64,000 nucleotides of DNA, from NCBI GenBank assembly GCA_030765055.1, contig CM060954.1, forward strand, positions 106,206,645-106,270,644. The letters are read 5' to 3'. A model generated the notes under the pieces. The model saw nothing but the letters and a program-made list of their open reading frames with translations, searched no databases and was not told the origin of the DNA. The position numbers and the translations under genes are program-made. Source of the stretch: Mantis religiosa. Taxonomy: Eukaryota; Arthropoda; Insecta; Mantodea; Mantidae. Within the stretch, counting starts at the first letter, position 1. Each line of letters begins with the position of its first letter. Positions 34,807 to 46,565 of the stretch are shown piece after piece.

Positions 34807-37239
34807 CCTCATGAAAATTAATGGACAATGGTCATGGAAGCCTTCATAAACAATTTTCAAGCATGTCATGTGAACATGCAGGGAAGGGTATTGTGACATA
34901 ACCAGCAATAGTTGCACCCAGAATGCTCTGTGTAGCTTTTTCTTTAAATTGTCTTATTCTATGCCTTCATGAACTGCTTTCTGGTACTATCCCTTCTTTC
35001 CCTTCCAGAGAGCAGAATATCTTACAGATGTCTCCTCATCAGCAACATACAGGTAACTCGTAACACTGCAAATACTTCTGATTATTCACTAGCTAATCTG
35101 CTGCTTCAAAATCATAAGCTTGAGTATTTGAAATAATTATGAATAAAAACTTGAGTATATTAATAAACAGTAATCTTCATGCCAGAAAATTGCATCATTC
35201 AAATCAATCATCTCTAATCATGAAATATGAGGTAAATTATTTGAATAAATTATTTTTCTTTTTATTTCGTGTATTGTTTAATTAGCATGAATCTAATAAA
35301 GGAGGCTCATTTTCAAAGTGTCTCTTTCCACCTGATCTAAAACTTTGTTCTGCATTCTCTCTGTTTACAAATGTCATTTGCCTTACGAGCATCCTTATCG
35401 TCAAAATCTTGTGCTAAAATTACCTTTAGAATCAAACTGGTTTTGTCCTCGGCAAATTGGGGACGGACCACATATCACTTCCAGTTTTGGAAATATCTTA
35501 TTTTGCCAAACAGTTAACAAGCCTGAAAATAACCATGGAACAAGTTTTAAAATGGCAAATGAGTGGTTTATGTTCAGTCACAATACAGTATGAAGACATC
35601 TGATCTGTGGCATTTCATATTTGCAATGAAAAGATGCATCATTCAGTTTAGGAATGACTCCATCGGTATGCATTTTTGTCAGGTATCAGTAATGTAGGTA
35701 TGACAAAAAAATATATTAAAACCATATAGACTTTTCGCTGTTAACAGTGATTCTAGTTGGAGTGCCAGTAGAAAGAATCAAAGTTGGTTGCATGAAAAGA
35801 TTTTTGGAACTTTCCTGTGGTAATTGATGGGAGACAAAATCAGTTGCAGTTCTACCATGGAGTAATTCAAAAAATACAATTGATGAACATCTTTGAAGAT
35901 GAACTGCAGGTGTAATAGCTGGTGTTGATGGACCAGGAAGACAAGATTCATTCTTTCTTCCTGTTGGACACTAATGCTTACTTTACATACTTCAAGAGTA
36001 CAGAGCAAAAATAAGCATGATTATTGCTTTCTTAGCAACATAGATAATTTCTTAGCAATAGATAATTCAATTGTAAGCTATAATAATAGCTAGTAATTTA
36101 ATTTCACTTCTCTTTGATATTATATATAGTAATGGTACTAGTTTGGCAAATACATTATTTGTATCTTCAGATGAGTAATAAACTGAAAGATGCAGCTGAT
36201 ATATTTTCGAAACTAACTCCTTATTACATATAGCAAAGATAAAATAAGTTTAGTCACTAGCTATTATTATAGTTTTTTAATTATATTTGCTTCACTGTGA
36301 GAGATTCAATTTTTACTTCTATTCAATAAAGAGTACTACATTTTTAAAAGGTTTTCATAATTTTGAAACAGTCTCATGTCTATTAGTTTTGTTTTCAAAA
36401 GCCTCTTGTTCACATTTAAGTTTTAAAAAGTCCTTTTTCCAAATTATTTATGCAAATGATGTCAAAACTAATAATTTGGAAGATGCGATATGATAAATAT
36501 AGTGAAATGGGTGTTACACTGATTTCCAACAGTATATATTCAACAGAAATTGTATGCATTTCAGACCTAAAAGTGTTTGTTTCCCATACATTTCTGAACT
36601 GGACAAACATTTTGAAAACAAGCTCCTCTACTTATAGTACACCATACTCTTTTGCAATCATAGCTATTTATGTTTACATCATTAATAAAATGAATGTCTT
36701 GAAAACACTTTCACTGTTCAACAGTTTCAGACAGAGTATACATACACAGTAACAAATAAGAGCAGCGGTTGCAGTTAAACACACTGTGTTCACTTAGGTA
36801 CCTAGTGTAGCAAAGTGTTATTCTTGTGATGCTGTTGCATGTATTCAAAACATTACTCATCCATTGAATCAAATCACAAGTGAACTGTTGAGTCACTTCA
36901 TAATTAAACTACTTTCTTCACCGTACTCATCTGGACTGTTGCCTGTCCACCGCACGCTAGCCAGTTCTTTATATAGGGCCTGAACACAAAGCAAATGTTC
37001 TGGAGATGGAAACTGCTAGAAATAGTCTGGATGAATCCATAGAGTTTAGAGGTACTTGATATTCATCTTTCAGGATAAGGGAAAGCCCTGGTAGAAATCT
37101 TATTTAGATAATCGAAAAAAGCATTTGTAAATAGATATTAAAAGCAGAAGCATTATTAACAGTGAAGTATTCTTCATATTTAAGTTTGAATTTATGAGTC
37201 ACTATGTTTACACTCAGTCTTCACTTACTTGTTGTATAA
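34807..37239. other. AT-rich DNA, no gene recognised
   Basis: Contains a likely Penelope terminus near 36240-36300 (ATATTTGCTTCACTGTGAG, compare 54970 and 60650). Short open frames near 35345, 35778 and 36450 lack motifs. Confidence 0.4.
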
Positions 37240-37690
37240 TTGAAACGTTTTCAAGATCATTCGATCTCATCTTCAGCTGTTTGGTGACTAAATGAACCTC
37301 CCTCTTCTTCCATTACTACGGAGCTCTGATCACTCTGCCATCTGGTGTTAGGGGCACTAAGTTTTAATACTTCATTTAATGCCGGGATTTCAGATTTCAA
37401 AATTTATAACTTTATCACGGTTTTTGTTTATGAATATTTTTTCCCAAATATCCAATTCTATGGGTGTACTTAAAGATTTTAACAGTTTAATGTTGTGGCC
37501 AATGTTGTGGTTTTCTGTCCAAAAATGGTGTGAAACTGCAGATTTTTCTGTTTGTTTCAACTTAATGTTCCTCTGGTGTTCTTTTTGCCTGGTTAACAAG
37601 TTTCTCTTAGTTTTTCCTATGTAGCTTTTTTCATAGGTTTCACAATTAAATCTGATAAATTCCTGATTTCAAATTGTTGGGGATTGTATT
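37240..37690 (-). mobile_element. Penelope-like element 3' end with GIY-YIG remnant
   Basis: On the - strand, 37670-37390 encodes a GIY-YIG endonuclease C-terminus: CETYEKSYIGKTKRNL, then QKEHQRNIKLKQTEKSAVSH and FWTENHNI, ending FINKNRDKVINFEI. About 110 bp beyond the stop lies a hammerhead-like core at 37276-37247: CTGAAGA, T, helix II GAGATC/GATCTT with loop GAAT, GAA, self-complementary AACGTT. Helix I does not pair well. The reverse transcriptase is missing. Confidence 0.75.
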
Positions 37691-37902
37691 TTTCAGTGGT
37701 TTATTTAGCAGGTTCCTCAGACTGAATTTGTGATCTCACTTTAGAAGTTACCATTTAATCACCTTCAAATCATTATAAGCAATGTATCACCCACATTAGA
37801 TGAAAAATGAAACTGAAAGCTAAGTTCCACTATGCAGTAGTATCCATGTCATAATTTATTTCTTTATCCTATAGATATTCTCTTCCTTTAGCATCTGGCA
37901 TC

Positions 37903-37904
<2 letters not shown>

Positions 37905-37953
<49 letters not shown>
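37905..37953. repeat. (TA)n microsatellite
   Basis: Uninterrupted TA dinucleotides. Confidence 0.97.
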
Positions 37954-37957
<4 letters not shown>

Positions 37958-38012
37958 TGTACTTTAGTATTTTGAAACTAATGAGCTGATTACATTTTGA
38001 GTTTCCATTTTC

Positions 38013-38206
38013 CAATATTTTCAAGATCTTCTCGGGAAACAAGCCAGGTCTTTGTTGATATTTGTGTTATATCCAATTATACATTTTGTGGTTATAACAT
38101 TTCTTAAAATATCCTGATGATGGAAGAGATGTACACTCCTGAAACTTTGATTTCTAATAGTCTTTCACCTGGCTTGTTTCCCGAGAAGATCTTGAAAATA
38201 TTCATT
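38013..38206. mobile_element. Fold-back with hammerhead-like remnant
   Basis: Arms 38018-38052 and 38166-38203 are reverse complements (AAGATCTTCTCGGGAAACAA core). The loop carries CTGATGA (38114-38120) and GAAAC (38141-38145), but helix II is weak and helix I is absent. Confidence 0.5.
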
Positions 38207-38256
38207 GCCAGGAAAGCTTCAAGACTTATTTTCCATTATGTTTGAGTTTATTATAT

Positions 38257-39012
38257 ATTAATGGAAATTAATTGTTCTTTCACACTAGCTGTGTATAGGA
38301 CGCACTATGAAAGGGTACAGCCAGACTGAAAAATTCAATGCCATAGCTGGGATTTGAACCATATCTTCTGGTTTCCGTCCAGCCGCTCTAACCATTTGAG
38401 CTACTATGGCCAACGTGCCAACATGACATTAAATTCTCCAACTGACTTGTGTTTCTCCCGGTGTTCTCATAAACACATGAGACAACTACCTTAATGGCGA
38501 CTTACTATGCTGTAAGTACTTTAAGGCCCGGGCTTTATAGTTCGGGCCACTATTAGGTACAATTAATGGAAGTTAATTGTTCTTTCACACTAGCCGTGTG
38601 TAGGACGCACTATGAAAGGGTAGAGCCAGACTGAAATATTCAATGCCATAGCCGGGATTTGAACCGATTTCAGTCTGGCTTTACCCTTTCATGGTGCATC
38701 CTACACATAGCTAGTGTGAAAGAACAATTAATTTCCATTAATTGTACCTAATAGTGGTCCGAATTATAAAGCCCGGGCCTTAAAGTACTTACAGCATAGT
38801 AAGTCGCCATTAAGGTAGTTCTCTCATGTGTTTATGAGAACACCTAGTGGTTTACTGGGAGAAACACGAGTCAGTTGGTGAATTTAATGTCATGTTGGCA
38901 TGCTGGCCACAGTAGCTCAAATGGTTAGAGTGGCTGGATGGAAACCAGAAGATCCGTGGTTCAAATCCCAGCTATGGCATTGAATTTTTCAGTCTGGCTC
39001 TACCCTTTCATA
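38257..39012. repeat. Palindromic cluster of SINE family A copies
   Basis: A - strand copy (38257-38548) and a truncated - strand copy (38551-38662) meet inverted + strand sequence (38663-39012), making a long near-palindrome centred near 38662. The tRNA-like heads (e.g. + strand GCCACAGTAGCTCAAATGG and GATCCGTGGTTCAAATCCC) are at 38905-38980 and, reversed, at 38340-38415. Family hallmark: inverted flanks TTCAGTCTGGCTCTACCC and complement. Confidence 0.8.
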
Positions 39013-39059
39013 TTATATATTAGTTTGGGATTATTTTTATAATTTGAATAGTTATAACT

Positions 39060-39150
39060 AAAAGTGTTAACAGTGAAGCTAATTTCATGTATAAAGACTA
39101 ATCAGCTGAGGATGAAACTGCAACGGTTTCGAAAACATTCCTGATTTTGG
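39060..39150 (+). mobile_element. Penelope terminus fragment
   Basis: Begins GTTAACAGTGAAGCTAATTTC, like other Penelope termini in the window, and contains a complete hammerhead-like sequence (separate entry). No coding part. Confidence 0.5.
39100..39146 (+). ncRNA. Type-I hammerhead-ribozyme-like sequence
   Basis: Helix I AATCAG (39100-39105) pairs perfectly with CTGATT (39141-39146). Core CTGAGGA (39106-39112), one T, helix II GAAAC/GTTTC with a 7-nt loop, GAA (39131-39133), tiny helix III AA-CA-TT, and C at 39140 at the expected cleavage position (TTC). All conserved hammerhead parts are present; the extra T before helix II recurs in the other copies. Function is inferred. Confidence 0.65.
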
Positions 39151-40150
39151 AAAAGGACGTGTGTGAAGTTACAAGTTTTAAAAGGTATGACTCAGTTTTA
39201 GTCTTTATATATTATATTTTATATTATTTTTTGTTCTTATAAATCATACTTTCATTCATTCAGTTATTTTATTGCATCCGTTTGATTATGAATACATAAT
39301 ATGGAATTGTCAAGGATACATATGCATTTTACATATAATTAATTAAATTACAATAAATTACTTATATATAAACTAGATTTACATTATTACACTGAATGTA
39401 TTATTATTGCCATTATTAAATCTATATCCAATAACTATATCGTGATTTTGTCCAGCTTTTGACTGTCCTTTTCTAAGCTCTATCACTTTGCTAATTTTCA
39501 CTGTCATTTCACTTAGCGTCACTTGCTTCACTTTTTTTCTTTGTATAGTACATAAATGAAATATGCATTGCATAGCCTCTTTTTCCAGATTGTTCATTCA
39601 TTAGGAAGTCAAACCCAAGATCTCTCTAATCCCTTCACCATCATAGTCTCACTCAGAGAAAAGCACTTCTTTGCTACACTTTGCTTACTTCCACACTTTG
39701 TCTGCCTTGTGAGAATGCTTACATATGTAGCTGCTAGAAATGTCTACAAAACATTCTATAAAATTTTTCATGTGGGGAAAGGAAAACTTCCAGCAGTTTC
39801 TGGTCATCTGTCAATAGCATTTGTGTGATAATTAAGTATGTTGGATGAGAGCACTTCTGCATATATTCATTTCTGTTTATCTTTCCAACTGGCCAGCACT
39901 GATCTCTGAATGAGCTTGGACGATAGCCCATGCATTACACAGGTCCCTTCTCAAAGCTGTGTGGTGGTTAAGATAAATCATCATAAGCTACTCTCAGGTT
40001 TGGTGCTCAATACAAGATATAATGTTGATATATTTTGTTAATGACCAGGATTACATCAGTGCCATCAGTGTGCTGGAAATTCGAACTGTGGGATTTTTTC
40101 AATTGCCAATGCATGACTTAGATCTGTCGCTTTTAAGTACACCTAAAAAC
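39151..40150. other. AT-rich DNA, no gene recognised
   Basis: Open frames near 39379-39828 and 39734-39931 have no motif. Confidence 0.35.
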
Positions 40151-40425
40151 CATTGATATGGGCCAGATTAGAACCTGCAACCTTAGGATCTCATTCTGTC
40201 ATCTACTTCTCTCACTCTTATACCAGGTATCGGGCTGATCTCCCATCCTGGGTTCTCTCTGATCCAGAGCTTCTTTTCCACAGCCTGACGCCTACAGGCA
40301 TAAGAAACAGAGGAAGAAGAATCCCTGGAGACCAAGATAGTGATGAACTAGGGACATTGAAGAAGAAGACCTTGGGATCAGTAGGGCAGCACCAAACCAA
40401 CTGAGCCACCAGATCTACACATCAT
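40151..40425 (-). repeat. tRNA-like SINE split by a ~180-bp insertion
   Basis: On the - strand, GTGGCTCAGTTGG (A-box) and CTACTGATC lead into ACCTTGGGATC (40369-40379, + strand). The B-box part GGTTGCAGGTTCTAATC resumes next to ACCTTAGGATC (40180-40190). The two 11-bp sequences differ by one base and look like a target duplication. The insert (40191-40368) ends on the + strand in GAAGAAGAAG, like a retrocopy tail. Confidence 0.55.
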
Positions 40426-41910
40426 TGATAGGTTAGTATGGGCTATCCCACAAAGGTTGCAGTTTTGACAATTCCTCTTAGTCTTCAAGGGATGATAGAG
40501 CCATACAGTCAGTTGTCAGTTTCAATTGATGTAAGTGATGCTTCTTGGGGAATGGGGAAAAACACAGACAATTAATTGCAGTACACTATCTCAGCAAGGA
40601 TAGTTATTTTATGTTCCATGTTATAAAATTCTGTATTGGTAATGTTAACAGCAAAGTTTATTCTAGGTTACTTGTACATTCCTATCAAAAGAATTAGGTG
40701 GGAATATTCTTCTCTGCCTTAAAAGCCCAAGTCAACTTAATTGAACCTTAGTAACTCCAATATCTAAAGCTCTTATAAATCTGTTACCATTTCTTCCATA
40801 GCATTCTTGGATTTTAGGTTTAATTTTCAGCAAATAGTGGAGAAAATGTCAGCTCCAAAACTGGAAATTGTAAAACGATTAAACCTGAAATTGGTGAAAA
40901 ATGATTCTACGTTGACCCACCAGTCCACATCAGCTATATTGTTGCACAGTACAATGCAGAACGTTGTCCCTGAAATTGGTAGCACAATTGTAGCTTTCAA
41001 CACTTGTGTTGTTCTTGGCAATAAATTACTACGATCATTATTTATTTGTCTGTCCATTTGTCTGCCATGCCACGCGTAGGATCCAATGTTGTCCAGGTGC
41101 CTTCTTTTGGGGTGATAATTCTCAAAAGACCTCACCATGGAGTTCTGATGTAATCTGGAGTATAATTTTGCTATCTGGCAACTAATTTCATCCTCCACAT
41201 ATGGAAGAGATGAGGCTTTGTGAAGTAGTCTCAAAGAGAAGAAGCGGCCAACAGAAATAAATAGAGCAGAGTCCTCTATTTTGTGCCCATGGTAGCCAAG
41301 CTTTCTGTGATCATGCCCAGAATCTTGCAGGCGTGGGAGCAGCATGAGGGGTTATGAACGTCAAGAAGAGGTGTAGCTTCAGACGAACAAGCATCGAATC
41401 GAATCCCAACAATTGCTACTTGCATCCAAGCCAAAAGGTCCCTCATGTGCTCAAGAAAAGTTAGACCCATTAGACCTCTGTCCAACTTCAATCCTAGATA
41501 ACTGATGGGGCATTATATCCCAGTCAGAAATATCAGAGATGACAGCAGAGGAAAGCTTCAATATAATTAATTGGGAGATGACATTTTAGAAAGTAGCATT
41601 CACTAAAATTTAATATTGTTATATTATCTTCCCATAATTTTAGTGTATAAATGCGTATTTTGTGGTATCTAAAAGCCTAAAAATATAATTTTAAAAATAG
41701 AAGCTATAACAGAGACATGAGAAATGAAAACAGCACTAGTACCAAATAATTTGCATGACATTTTATGTGGGAACATGAGTAATGTGATAGATTACGGCAT
41801 GAACTGAAATCATAATTCAGGAATAAATATGGGTAGCGGTTCTGTAGATGTTCTGGATAGCAGATGACTCTATCCACCCTGATGGGTGTAATAGATGGAC
41901 GATAAATTCC
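40426..41910. other. No gene recognised
   Basis: A 172-codon - strand frame (41345-40827) and an overlapping one to 41491 have no motif I can name. They may be retroelement debris. Confidence 0.35.
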
Positions 41911-41911
41911 A

Positions 41912-42170
41912 TGGCTGCACTGTGGCTGAGTGGCTAGACCGCATGGCTCTCACTAAGGCAATCCCAGGCGACCACGAAATGCGATTTGTGGTGGACAACA
42001 TGGCGCTGGGGTGGGTTTCCTCCAGGATCTTCGGTTTCCTCTGCCATGTCATTCCACTGGTAATCCATCTTCATCTCATGCATATCTCATATATCATCAG
42101 TGTCACCGCCTGTGGTGCTGTACGTAGTAAAAGCGGGCGTTAAACACTACACATTTCATTTCACGATAAA
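41912..42170 (+). repeat. SINE family B, copy 1
   Basis: A-box TGGCTGAGTGGCTAGA, decayed B-box, body GATTTGTGGTGGACAACA and 3' end TAAAAGCGGGCGTTAAACAC. About 80-85% like copy 2. Confidence 0.85.
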
Positions 42171-42559
42171 TTCCATGCTGAGCTCTCATCGGAAACTGGT
42201 AATGGCACAGCTCATTTTCATAGAGGAAGTCATCAGAGCCTTTGATAGTTCTACAGTTTATATTGAAGAGTAAGGTATGGGAACATCAAACATTCTAAAG
42301 TGCATGGTAATTAGTTTTAAATAGTGCTGTTTGATTTTATTGTTGTATGTAGTGCAAATCTACTCTTAAACTGCATACAAATAATCTTTATTAGCAGAAA
42401 CATTGCGGTTAACTTTTATACATAAAATTCACAGCTTTTACACTTTTCGACAACCGAATAACGAACTAATATTGGCAATTGCCAAGTCCCATTTATTGTA
42501 GTTGTACAGAAAAAAGTAAATTATTTTATATAGTGAAATGTTGATCGCATAACCAATAC

Positions 42560-42815
42560 AGGGCCGCGCCGTGGCTCAGTGGTTAGACTGCTTGGCTCTC
42601 ACCAAGGCGACCCGGGTTCGATCCCAGGCGACCGCAAAGTGAGATTTGTGGTGGACAACACGGCACTGGGGCGGGTTTTCTCCGGGATCTCCGGTTTCCC
42701 CCGCCATCTCATTCCACCGGTGCTCCATCTTCATCTAATGTATCATCAGTGTCATCGCCTGCGGTACCGTATGTAGTAAAAGCGGGCTTTAAACACTACA
42801 CATACATAACCAATA
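42560..42815 (+). repeat. SINE family B, copy 2 (best preserved)
   Basis: Head with A-box GTGGCTCAGTGGTTAGA and B-box GGGTTCGATCCC at normal spacing. The body matches copies at 41912 and 45920, ending AAGCGGGCTTTAAACACTAC. Driven by internal RNA polymerase III boxes in principle. Confidence 0.88.
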
Positions 42816-43435
42816 CACCAAATGTATATCCACTTATGTCTTATTTCAGAACGCATTGTTGTAATTCTCAACCACGGTACATTTTACCCTTGCTGTCATT
42901 ACAAGGCAAACAGAAGAACTCTCTAATGATGCTATTTTCAAGGTTGAAGTGATTATTTATTCTGTAAAAGTGTAATGAAAACCAAGAATATTGTTCAGTG
43001 TAGCAGAAAGTAATGTTCGCTTATTGCCGCAATAGAAGTTGATATTATTTGTAGTACATGTTCTGTGTTTGTAATCAAAGTTAACAGAAAGGTGCCAATG
43101 CGGTAGCTGTTATTTTCGTTTATGTAGCGTAAGGCCATATTTGATGTTCACTTCAGTAAGTAGTGGTAATTTATTTAACATTGAAATTATCAATATGCTC
43201 TCAAATGTTATGCACAAATCTATTTATACATTATAAATTTCAATTTGGTTCAATGCACATTAGATTCTCTGGCTCTTCTTTCTAATATGCGACGCGGCGA
43301 TTTTATCTAAGTCCTTCACACGTTTTTTTTTATGTTTTTATATGCAACCACTATTTAATTTTTAGCGTTCTTCCGTCTGGTAGGTCATATCGAACTATGA
43401 ATAAAATTGGTGAAAGGATGTTCAAATGAGCTCTG
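42816..43435. other. AT-rich DNA upstream of PIGA
   Basis: No exon or repeat recognised. Confidence 0.35.
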
Positions 43436-43439
43436 TGTC

Positions 43440-43605
43440 TATCGTGTCCTGTGATCGTGTCTTTAGAAGTTACCCGATATTCGTTTTTTTTTTTTCAGGA
43501 TAAAAGAAACCAAAGAAACCCAAAAGAAACCTCCAAGCCTCCAAGCAACTCATTCTAACCGATATTCGAATTCTGGACCTCTTGAATATAAGGCAGATAT
43601 AATAA
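43440..43605 (-). repeat. SINE family C, diverged copy
   Basis: On the - strand TTCAAGAGGTCC then ATTCGAATATC (B-box) and later ATCCTGAA, ACGAAT, TCGGGTAACTTC parallel the copy at 6493. The middle has become an A/C-rich repeat. Confidence 0.6.
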
Positions 43606-44071
43606 TAAATAAATTGTGCACAATGTGCATTTAGTCTTTACACAACTCTGTCATTGATATGATCCTTTTTTTTGCACTTTAACGCAAAATAAGGCAGATA
43701 TGCCAACCCAATATCTTAGAAGCGGGCAAGTACATTTTTGTAGTTTATACGAAATTATGTCTTTCGAGTTTTGAATTCTAGTACCACCCATGGACGTAGA
43801 ACATATTTACATCCATGATGACAGCAGATGTTTCGCGGGAAATTATTAACAAAATTGATAAATTTATTTTTATCATTTGGTAAAATTGTTTGCTACGTTG
43901 AGAAGTATCGAATGGTCGGAACACTGTAGTGAAAGTTAGGTTATGTTTGTTGTCACAATTACAGATACAGATATAAGAAAGTTAATGTGGTTATGTCATA
44001 ACAACTTAACAAAAGTCGGATATTACAGCTGATGTGGAAGCAGATGTATGTTTCAGAAATATCTAATTTCA
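43606..44071 (+). other. PIGA upstream region / 5' UTR
   Basis: AT-rich; no TATA or initiator could be assigned with confidence. The 5' UTR must end at the ATG at 44072 if the splice model is right. Confidence 0.4.
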
Positions 44072-44088
44072 ATGCGTTATAGAATTTG
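44072..44088 (+). CDS. PIGA: PIGA exon 1 (start codon, 17 nt of coding)
   Basis: ATG at 44072 followed by codons for R-Y-R-I and two bases of Cys, then donor TTTG|GTGAGT. Splicing to 44199 gives MRYRICMASDFF, which lines up with the family N-terminus (…HNICMVSDFF in vertebrates). The start is chosen because it restores the conserved Ile-Cys across the junction. Too short to stand alone; the evidence is the exact phase and strong donor. Confidence 0.75.
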
Positions 44089-44198
44089 GTGAGTAACACG
44101 GTATTTTAAGTGTATTTTATAAACGTATTTATTTATTATTATTTATTATTTACGTAACTACCGAAAAAAAGTTCCTCCAAGGATCTTTTTCTTTCTAG
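44089..44198 (+). other. PIGA intron 1 (110 bp)
   Basis: GTGAGT ... pyrimidine tract TCTTTTTCTTTCTAG. Confidence 0.75.
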
Positions 44199-44355
44199 CA
44201 TGGCTTCAGACTTCTTCTACCCCAACATGGGTGGAGTGGAGGAACATATATTTAACCTTTCCCAGTGTCTACTTAGTCGTGGACATAAAGTGGTTGTGCT
44301 GACACATTCATACGGTGATCGTGTAGGCGTTCGTTATATGACTAATGGTTTAAAG
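44199..44355 (+). CDS. PIGA: PIGA exon 2 (N-terminal donor/acceptor domain)
   Basis: PIG-A is the catalytic subunit of the ER-membrane complex that transfers GlcNAc from UDP-GlcNAc to phosphatidylinositol, the first step of GPI-anchor synthesis; a GT4-type glycosyltransferase. This exon encodes MASDFFYPNMGGVEEHIFN, then LLSRGHKVVVLTHSYGDR and VRYMTNGLK, all strongly conserved. MGGVE is the glycosyltransferase-4 N-terminal signature. The donor AAAG|GTAAGC is in phase 0; the frame beyond it to 44382 is intronic. Confidence 0.95.
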
Positions 44356-44462
44356 GTAAGCAGTTACTGCAGTATGATTTAAGAATATTAAAACTATTTA
44401 TTGGTGACGTATATGTAAATACAAATGGCATTTCTGATGTATTTTTTTTTCTGCGTTTGCAG

Positions 44463-44642
44463 GTGTACTATCTGCCTGTAAAAGTATTTTACAATCAATG
44501 TGTACTTCCAACTATGGTCTGCTCCCTTCCGCTCATCCGGTATATCTTTATCAGAGAACGGATTATGATAGTTCATGGGCATTCAGCATTTTCAGCATTG
44601 GCACACGAAGCAATGGTGATTGGAAGGCTAATGGGTTTGAAG
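44463..44642 (+). CDS. PIGA: PIGA exon 3
   Basis: Follows a 107-bp intron (acceptor GTTTGCAG) and ends TTGAAG|GTATTG. It encodes VYYLPVKVFYNQCVLPTMV, SLPLIRYIFIRERIMIVHGH, then SAFSALAHEAM. RERxxIxHxHxxFSxxAH is the conserved block around the substrate pocket; human PIG-A has HSHSSFSAMAHDA. Phase 0 at both ends, 60 codons, no stop. Confidence 0.95.
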
Positions 44643-45919
44643 GTATTGAAAAGGGTTAATTGCACTATAGTAGCATAGCTTAGATGCTGTTTCTTTATAT
44701 ATATTCAACTCAGCCAACAATTAAGAAGTATTAACACTTAAGCAAAGGAAGTATGAAAATGCATAGGTTACGGTGTGGATATAGTAGCTGTGATACTGCA
44801 GTGAAATTTAGGTCTGAAAAAGCTTTAAATTCTTCTTAAACACCATACAGTTTTACTGCTAAAGAAAATACTAGCTTTATGAATGTTATAGTATCATTAG
44901 GACAAAACAAGAGAGAAGTTTATTTTAAATTTTGTAATGACTTACTTGGATTGTTTATTCTCAGCTTAATTCACCAGTTCCTTTATTCATGAACAGTTTT
45001 ATTCTCTTGATGAATAAATGTGGTTTATTTCATTATAATGTTTGGACATTTTGAAATAGTTCTTTTAGTGCTGTAAGCATAGGGATTTTGAAGACTGATA
45101 GTTTAATTCTTTGGCGCTCCATTTAAAATTTAAAGTGATAGTCCATAAATAGGAAGCTACACATTTTAAAATGGGCATTTAAATTCAACTTCCCATAGAA
45201 GAGGAAGCTATTTTCTACTTTGGTTGGGCAGGAAGCAACTAAAAAGATTTAAATAAGATTGATTTTGAATTATGTTCATAAATGTTAAAGGATGAAAATA
45301 AATTTACTTCCATATTGCAGATGGAAGAAAGGCTTCTGAAATTAATACATAAAAAAAACAGAAGCTAGCAGCAGTGAAGCAACAAATACTACACAAAATA
45401 TAATTATTTTTAACAAAACTTCACTCATCTTTAAGGAAATTGATGAAAATTTCAAGGAAGGAGTTATGCTGAAACTTGTTTTGTGAAATACAAGAATAAG
45501 TGAAGCAAGCATGTCCTAAATTTAGTTCCAAATGTTAAACTTATCAATGTGTGTTTTACCATTTAAAAACTTTTAAATAAGATATGGCAGAGCATTGAGG
45601 CATTTGGCAAACAGTGACAAGTGCTACATTCACTTGTTATCTTATTAGAAGCGAGAAGTATCAGTAATCTGGCATACAGTAAGCGATGACACTCGAATAA
45701 TGCACTTAGGAACTGTTTATGAAATGAAAGCTTAACCATCTAATATATGCAAATGTAAATTACCATTGCAGCTGCCCGCTTTGTTGCTTGACACAGAAAT
45801 TTTGATTCCCTGTTCCCCCTTGTCACAACATTCAGTCACATTATATATGATTTCTTGTGCCTGCTGATGTATGACACATTGCCTTGCAGAAGACATGATC
45901 ATATCTGAACAGAGTGTAA

Positions 45920-46135
45920 AATGAAATGTGTAGTGTTTAACGCCCGCTTTTACTACATACGGCACCGCAGGCGATGACACTGAAGATGGAGATGAGATGA
46001 AGATGGAGCACCGGTGGAATGAGATGGCGGGGGAAACTGGAGATCCCGGAGAAAATCCACCCCAGCACCGTGTTGTCCACCACAAATCTCACTTTGCGGT
46101 CGCCTGGGATCGAACCCGGGCCGCCTAGGTGATGA
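45920..46135 (-). repeat. SINE family B, copy 3 (head truncated)
   Basis: - strand copy matching 42590-42810, including the B-box complement GGGATCGAACCCGGG. It ends at 46127-46135, before the A-box. Confidence 0.88.
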
Positions 46136-46399
46136 ATATAGTGTACATACACTGACTCGCTATGTATGTGTGATAGGCTTGTGTAAACAACTCTTAGTTA
46201 TACATATTTTGTGATATGCTTCCACATTTTGCCATATAGTAAATTATTATTGTATGTTATTCATTATCAATTACACAGAATATAAGTTTCCTAGTTTTTG
46301 TAAATTTTGTCTAATTTGTGTCCATTTTTGTATAGTTCATGTAATGAAGAGTAAAATATGTAGTAGAAATCTGTGAATAGCTTAGGTAATAGTATGTAT

Positions 46400-46565
46400 A
46401 GTCTGAGGCTTTCATGGCCGGTGTCTAGCTGATTGAACATACTGTCCAAGCTTGTAGGCCATTGTATAATGGGTTTGTAGATTCCCAACTTTCGCCAAGG
46501 ACTACACTTGGCAAAATTCAGGAACCTACAAATCCACTAGACCACGGCCTATGAACCCGGATAGT
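46400..46565. repeat. Hairpin repeat
   Basis: Inverted segments GGTTTGTAGATTCC with GGAACCTACAAATCC, and CATGGCCGGTG with a decayed complement near the right end. It looks like a small fold-back element; no coding signal. Confidence 0.5.

Noticed and set aside
38114..38145. Complete hammerhead
   Set aside because: Core and GAAAC are present, but helix II has about 3 bp and helices I and III do not form.
40440..41491. DIRS-type or other retroelement coding region
   Set aside because: An RNase H-like SDASWG on one strand and vague similarities on the other conflict in orientation; no catalytic motif is present.
42562..42640. Functional tRNA gene
   Set aside because: Only A- and B-boxes are kept; no clean cloverleaf, and three copies share a SINE body.
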